Shown piece by piece: positions 6,248 through 9,691 of a stretch of DNA of 9,691 nucleotides. The position numbers and the translations under genes were made by a program. Source of the DNA: CAMXAS01 sp964442435 (GTDB lineage: Bacteria > Bacteroidota > Bacteroidia > Bacteroidales > P3); contig CAYTZG010000035.1 in the NCBI GenBank assembly GCA_964442435.1, forward strand, positions 1 to 9,691. The letters are read 5' to 3'. Numbering within the stretch: the first letter of the stretch is position 1; each line of letters begins with the position of its first letter. Under the pieces are notes generated by a model, which saw nothing but the letters and a program-made list of their open reading frames with translations, made no database searches and was not told the DNA's origin.

Positions 6248-7354
6248 ATGCGCACCTTCCTTGTCTTGATACAGAAAGAATTCACGCAGATACGCCGCAA
6301 CGCTTTCCTGCCCCGGTTCATCGTGGCGTTTCCCATCCTGATTATGCTTGTCATGCCGTGGATAACGACCATGGACGTGCGCCATGTCGGCGTGGCGGTG
6401 GTGGACAATGACCGGTCAAGCGTTTCGCGCCGCATCCTGTCGCACATAGGCGCCACCAACTGGTTTTCACTGCACGATATGACCGCCGACTATGCGACGG
6501 CCCTGAAACAGTTGGAACAGGGCAAAGTGGACGTCATCGTAGAGATTCCCGAACACTTCGAACACGACATGATACGTGCCGAACCGCGCCCCATCGGTAT
6601 CTCGGCCAATGCGGTGAACGCGATGAAAGGCTCGCTGGGTATGCAGTATGTGTTGCAGACCGTGACCAAAACGCTTAAAGAGTTGCAGGCCGAACGCGGC
6701 CTAACGGCGACCGCCTCGGAACTGATAGTGGTGCAGAACCGCTACAATCCGTCGCTCAATTACCGCCACTACATGATTCCCGCGCTGATGATCATGCTGA
6801 TGGTGCTGATATGCGGATTTCTACCCACGCTCAACATCGTGGGAGAGAAAGAGGTGGGCACCATCGAACAAATCAACGTGACGCCTCTGAGCAAACTTAC
6901 CTTTTCGCTGGGAAAACTCGTCCCCTACTGGATTATCGGCCTCTTTATGCTGACGGTGGCGATGCTGATTGCCTGGGCGGTCTATGGGCTGTGGCCGGCA
7001 GGCTCACTGTGGGCCATCTATGCGGCGGCCATACTGTTCATCCTTGTTATGTCGGGCTTGGGCGTCACCATCGCGAATATTTCGGACACGATGCAACAGG
7101 CCATGTTCGTGATGTTTTTCTTCGTGATGATATTCATGTTGATGAGCGGATTGATGACGCCGATTGAGTCGATGCCGCGATGGGCGCAGACGGTGACCCT
7201 CTTTCTGCCGCCGCGCTATTTTATCGAAGTCATGCGCGCCGTCTATCTCAAAGGCACGGCCTTTGCCGAATTGTGGCGTTGCTTCGCCGCCTTGGGGCTA
7301 TTCGCCTTCCTCTTCAACCTTTTGGCCGTGGTGACGTATAAAAAACAGGCCTGA
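6248..7354 (+). CDS. ABC-2 permease subunit, YbhR-like
   Basis: A 368-residue second ABC-2 permease, starting 3 nt after the first. It has the same layout: a first membrane segment at about 22-41 (after QKEFTQIRRNAFLPRF), an extracytoplasmic domain to about residue 175, and then about five membrane segments. The coupling motif EKEVGTIE at 200-207 is followed by QINVTPLSK. The phrase MSGLMTPIESMPRWAQ before the last segments, and PPRYFIEVMRAVYLKG, are typical of the YbhR/YhhJ group. It closes the export operon, since the following 58 bp contain a new promoter-like element and the dedA start. No clear intrinsic terminator is visible after its stop codon. Confidence 0.9.
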   Translation: MRTFLVLIQKEFTQIRRNAFLPRFIVAFPILIMLVMPWITTMDVRHVGVAVVDNDRSSVSRRILSHIGATNWFSLHDMTADYATALKQLEQGKVDVIVEIPEHFEHDMIRAEPRPIGISANAVNAMKGSLGMQYVLQTVTKTLKELQAERGLTATASELIVVQNRYNPSLNYRHYMIPALMIMLMVLICGFLPTLNIVGEKEVGTIEQINVTPLSKLTFSLGKLVPYWIIGLFMLTVAMLIAWAVYGLWPAGSLWAIYAAAILFILVMSGLGVTIANISDTMQQAMFVMFFFVMIFMLMSGLMTPIESMPRWAQTVTLFLPPRYFIEVMRAVYLKGTAFAELWRCFAALGLFAFLFNLLAVVTYKKQA

Positions 7355-7370
7355 GACCCTTACGCGCCAA

Positions 7371-7409
7371 GTACAAGGATAAAAACCGAATTTCTTAGTA
7401 TCTTTGTAC
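7371..7409. repeat. 11-bp inverted repeat spanning the dedA promoter
   Basis: GTACAAGGATA at 7371-7381 and TATCTTTGTAC at 7399-7409 are inverted copies with one mismatch (a G-U pair if transcribed) and a 17-nt spacer. The right arm contains the whole -7 element TATCTTTG, and the left arm lies where the -33 element would be. It could be an operator for dedA or a stem-loop at the end of the upstream transcript. No uridine tract follows it. Confidence 0.45.
7399..7406 (+). promoter_or_regulatory. Bacteroidota -7 element upstream of dedA
   Basis: TATCTTTG matches TAnnTTTG exactly. No good -33 TTTG lies 19-21 nt upstream. The element ends only 6 nt before the ATG at 7413, so transcription should begin at or within a base or two of the start codon. 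That gives a leaderless or almost leaderless message. It suggests dedA and the genes after it form a separate unit from the exporter. Confidence 0.55.
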
Positions 7410-7412
7410 GCT

Positions 7413-8057
7413 ATGGGAGCTTTTATACAATGGTGCCTGGATCACCTCAACTATTGGACCGTCACGCTCTTGATGACCATCGAGAGTTCGTTCATTCCGT
7501 TTCCGTCGGAGGTCATCGTGCCGCCGGCCGCCTACCGCGCGGCCTCTACGGGCGAGATGAGCCTGCCGGTCATCCTGCTCTGCGCCACGCTCGGCGCCGT
7601 GCTGGGGGCGCTTATCAACTACGGCTTGGCCGTATGGCTCGGCCGCCCGCTCGTACTCAAATTCGTGAACAGCAAGGTGGGGCATCTGTGTATGCTCAAC
7701 GAAGAGAAACTGCATAAGGCGGAGGCCTATTTCAACCGGCACGGCGCCGTTTCGACGCTCGTGGGACGGCTTATCCCGGCCATCCGTCAGCTGATTTCGA
7801 TTCCGGCCGGTCTGTCGGGCATGAAACTGCTGCCGTTTATCGGCTACACGGCCTTGGGGGCGGGCATCTGGAACAGCGTGCTGGCCGGCCTCGGCTACTG
7901 GTTAGAGTCGCAAATCCCCGAAGACCGCCTCATCGACACCGTGACGCGGTACAGCCATGAAATCGGCTACGGCATCGCGGCCGTCGTGGCCGTCGCGCTC
8001 CTGATGGTCTTTGTCCGCAACCGCCTTAAAAATAAAAATCGCTCCGAAAATCAATAA
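7413..8057 (+). CDS. DedA-family inner-membrane protein (SNARE-associated/VTT domain)
   Basis: A 214-residue polytopic membrane protein of the DedA/VTT family. Some members flip undecaprenyl phosphate or phospholipids across the membrane and affect proton-motive-force balance and antibiotic or antimicrobial-peptide tolerance. Visible family features are a re-entrant region ESSFIPFPSEVIVPPAA (24-40) with conserved acidic residues Glu24 and Glu33. The signature GRLIPAIRQLISIPAG (118-133) carries the two conserved arginines, Arg119 and Arg125. Hydrophobic segments lie at about 50-75, 140-165 and 185-205, and the tail is basic. I chose the ATG at 7413; an in-frame TTG at 7404 lies within the -7 element. 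No Shine-Dalgarno is visible. The following secreted-protein gene begins 6 nt after the stop, so the two are likely co-transcribed. Confidence 0.88.
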   Translation: MGAFIQWCLDHLNYWTVTLLMTIESSFIPFPSEVIVPPAAYRAASTGEMSLPVILLCATLGAVLGALINYGLAVWLGRPLVLKFVNSKVGHLCMLNEEKLHKAEAYFNRHGAVSTLVGRLIPAIRQLISIPAGLSGMKLLPFIGYTALGAGIWNSVLAGLGYWLESQIPEDRLIDTVTRYSHEIGYGIAAVVAVALLMVFVRNRLKNKNRSENQ

Positions 8058-8063
8058 AGCGCC

Positions 8064-9371
8064 ATGAAAATATTCGCCAAATACGGCCTGCTCTCAGGCC
8101 TGTTCTCGCTGACGGCCCTCTGCCTGTCGCCCGCCGCCCACGCCCAATACACCGTGGAGTCGGTGCAGGGGGTTACCGAAACGCCCATGAGCCGCGGCCT
8201 GTTCTACTACCTGCCGCAGAACGGCATCGAGTTGCGGCTTACCGTAGAGAAAACCACGTACAAGAAAGGTATATACGGCGACTACGCCGCCAAGCTCCTC
8301 GGCATCGACAACTATATCAAAGAGGAGAAAAGCGTTTATAAAATCGTGTCGGCCGAACTGCGCAACACCGTGCAGCCCGACCCGCAACAGCAGTTCTGCA
8401 TCTACGCCGCCCGCGCCGACCAATTCCCCGACCTGAGCCTGTCGCCGGACGGCATCCTGGCCTCGGTCAACCATCCCAAGCCCAGCCTGCACCGCATGGC
8501 CGCCACCGACGGCCTCCGCCCGCGTCAAGGCGGCGAACACCGCAGCAGCATCGGCTCGCTGGGCGTCAAGGCCCCGTTCGCCGACCTGAACGTCTATGAG
8601 AAATACGACACCACCTATGTGGAGGAATGGAAAGACACCACGCGCGTGCTGCGCACGGTGCTGACGCCGGTGGTGGAAGCCAAGAGCCTGGCGCAGAAAG
8701 CCGAAGAAATCGCCAACCTCATCATCGAGAGCAAGAAATACCGCATCGACCTGCTGACGGGCTTGCAGGAGGTGAACTACGCGCCGCAGACGATACAGTT
8801 CATGTACGACCACCTGCTGCAAATCGAAAACGAATATATGGAGAGCTTTACGGGCGTCATCAGCCGCTCGGAAGCGCACTACACGTTCCGCATCGACATC
8901 GGCGACACGACGACCCGCTACCCCGTGGCGTTCTTCAACGCCCAAAACGGCATCCAGCCGATAACGCCCGATGAACTCGCCCTCGTGAAGCCGGGCGACG
9001 AAGACGTGCTCTGCATCCAACTCTCGCCTCTGCCCTATGCCGGCGACCAGGCGCTGATTTGCGAACAGAGCCGTCTGGACTTGAAGAAGCCGACGCCCAA
9101 GGGCATCCACTACCGTCAGCCGCAGGCCGTTACCGCACAGGTACGCCTCGGCGCGCAACCGCTGCAACAGACCGACCTGTTCGTGGCCCAATGGGGCGAC
9201 GTGCTCGTGCTGCCCGTGGTGAAGGGCGCGATGATTCAGCTGGACCCGACCACCGGCGCGCTGCTTTACATGGGCCGCCCGTTTGAGCCGGCCGAACCGC
9301 GCCACCCCATGCCTCACCCCGCTAAAATGATGAACCATGGCGACTGTCCGTTCCAAGAACCGCAAGAATAA
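8064..9371 (+). CDS. Secreted DUF4831-family protein of unknown function
   Basis: A 435-residue protein with a clear Sec signal peptide: a basic start MKIFAKYG, a hydrophobic core, and PAAHA before Gln28, a good signal peptidase I site after Ala27. The mature N-terminus contains RGLFYYLPQNGIELRLTVEKTTYKKGIYGDYAAKLLGI (about 44-81), which I recognise as the conserved opening of DUF4831, a Bacteroidota family with no known activity. A hydrophilic low-complexity stretch follows (about 135-170, His/Arg/Gly-rich). Then comes a helical region (SLAQKAEEIANLIIESKKYRIDLLTG) and beta-rich C-terminal segments. No catalytic motif or membrane anchor is visible, so it is probably periplasmic or exported. 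Its place right after dedA suggests an envelope role, but that is inference. The last 35 nt overlap the next gene in another frame. Confidence 0.75.
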   Translation: MKIFAKYGLLSGLFSLTALCLSPAAHAQYTVESVQGVTETPMSRGLFYYLPQNGIELRLTVEKTTYKKGIYGDYAAKLLGIDNYIKEEKSVYKIVSAELRNTVQPDPQQQFCIYAARADQFPDLSLSPDGILASVNHPKPSLHRMAATDGLRPRQGGEHRSSIGSLGVKAPFADLNVYEKYDTTYVEEWKDTTRVLRTVLTPVVEAKSLAQKAEEIANLIIESKKYRIDLLTGLQEVNYAPQTIQFMYDHLLQIENEYMESFTGVISRSEAHYTFRIDIGDTTTRYPVAFFNAQNGIQPITPDELALVKPGDEDVLCIQLSPLPYAGDQALICEQSRLDLKKPTPKGIHYRQPQAVTAQVRLGAQPLQQTDLFVAQWGDVLVLPVVKGAMIQLDPTTGALLYMGRPFEPAEPRHPMPHPAKMMNHGDCPFQEPQE

Positions 9372-9624
9372 AGGGCAAGGCGGCAAGCCGCAACGCCCCA
9401 AGGTCAAATACTGCAAGGTGGCTTTCTCCATTTCGGAGAAGGAGCGGAACGAGTTGCTGCAGTTCTGCGCGCACGACGGCATCGCGCTCAAAGCCCTGTA
9501 CAAGAAGGCTGCCCGCCTCTACGTAAAGGAGCGGAGCGAGCAGTTGCGCAAGGAAGAGGAACTGTCGGAAAACCAGCTCGACCTGTTCAAACCGATTCCC
9601 TACCAGACCAAATTGATTTTTTAA
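9337..9624 (+). CDS. Small basic hypothetical protein
   Basis: A 95-residue protein I cannot name. The first 24 residues are strongly basic (many Arg, Lys, Gly and Gln; probably disordered). The middle section is KVAFSISEKERNELLQFC, a beta strand then a helix, followed by ALKALYKKAARLYVKERSEQL as a second helix. That strand-helix-helix order loosely recalls ribbon-helix-helix DNA-binding proteins, but I would not assert it. The C-terminus has ENQLDLFKPIP. The ATG at 9337 is the only methionine codon in the frame and lies 35 nt inside the DUF4831 gene. This implies translational coupling, or a later non-ATG start such as the GTG in KVAF. Its codon use fits the region, so I believe it is a real gene. 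Confidence 0.6.
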   Translation: MATVRSKNRKNKGQGGKPQRPKVKYCKVAFSISEKERNELLQFCAHDGIALKALYKKAARLYVKERSEQLRKEEELSENQLDLFKPIPYQTKLIF

Positions 9625-9635
9625 GCGTTTTAACC

Positions 9636-9691
9636 ATGAAACCGGCCTTTTTATCGACTTATTATCCGGGTGACCCCACGGGGGCTGACGC
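9636..9691 (+). CDS. Possible N-terminal fragment of a further gene (cut by window edge)
   Basis: An ATG at 9636, 11 nt after the previous stop, opens a frame that stays open to the window end for 18 codons (MKPAFLSTYYPGDPTGAD). Its spacing and direction fit another member of the same unit. The fragment is too short to assign to a family, and there is no recognisable signal peptide. Confidence 0.4.
   Translation, partial: MKPAFLSTYYPGDPTGAD

Noticed and set aside
7355..7398. Intrinsic terminator after the exporter operon
   Set aside because: No G+C-rich stem followed by a T-run is present; the only structure is the long-loop inverted repeat overlapping the dedA promoter.
8094..9503. Long minus-strand open frame (469 codons) opposite DUF4831 and the small protein gene
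   Set aside because: The plus strand carries a clean signal peptide and a recognisable DUF4831 start. The antisense translation is Arg/His/Val-rich shadow sequence typical of high-G+C DNA and spans two oppositely read genes.
9673..9684. CCCC-ACG-GGGG hairpin near the right edge as a terminator
   Set aside because: It lies inside an open frame just after a new start codon, with no T-run in view. The window ends too soon to judge.
1..9691. CRISPR array, tRNA/rRNA genes, transposase, phage or defence-system genes
   Set aside because: Looked for on both strands; no regularly spaced repeats, cloverleaf RNA or such protein families were seen apart from the parDE module.

Overview
The window looks like a Bacteroidota (Bacteroidales) chromosome fragment. 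The evidence is promoter motifs of the TTTG / TAnnTTTG type, a general lack of strong Shine-Dalgarno sequences, a DUF4831 protein, and a TolC-family protein with Bacteroidota-like wording. The G+C-rich codon use would suit an Alistipes-like or other Rikenellaceae genome, but the genus is a guess. A run of exactly 100 Ns at 1400-1499 is a scaffold gap, so this is a draft or metagenomic assembly.

Left edge (1-720): the first 64 bases hold the N-terminus of a leftward flavin reductase-family gene. Reading away from it is a two-gene ParD/ParE-type toxin-antitoxin module, with a clear Bacteroidota promoter overlaid by two abutting palindromes. This module is visibly less G+C-rich than what follows.

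Centre (721-7354): one rightward multidrug-type export operon. In order it encodes a TetR repressor (3' end lost in the gap), a TolC-like outer-membrane factor (5' end lost in the gap), a lipoprotein HlyD/YbhG-type periplasmic adaptor, two separate ATP-binding proteins equivalent to the N- and C-halves of E. coli YbhF, and two ABC-2 permeases equivalent to YbhS and YbhR. Gene spacing is tight (14, 6, -4, 4 and 3 nt). Together they would form a complete conduit from cytoplasm to exterior. The two ATPases carry complementary degenerate motifs, so an asymmetric heterodimer with one consensus ATP site is expected. Repeated TAACAA/TTGTTA half-sites in the tetR leader are a likely autoregulatory operator.

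Right part (7355-9691): a second rightward unit, with its own -7 element almost touching the start codon. It encodes a DedA-family membrane protein, a secreted DUF4831 protein, and a small basic protein whose start overlaps the DUF4831 gene by 35 nt. The first 18 codons of a further possible gene lie at the edge.

I see no tRNA, rRNA, CRISPR array, insertion sequence or prophage gene. Most genes belong to known families. The points most worth a second look are the operator-like palindromes at parDE and tetR, the asymmetric ATPase pair, and the near-leaderless dedA promoter with its overlapping inverted repeat.
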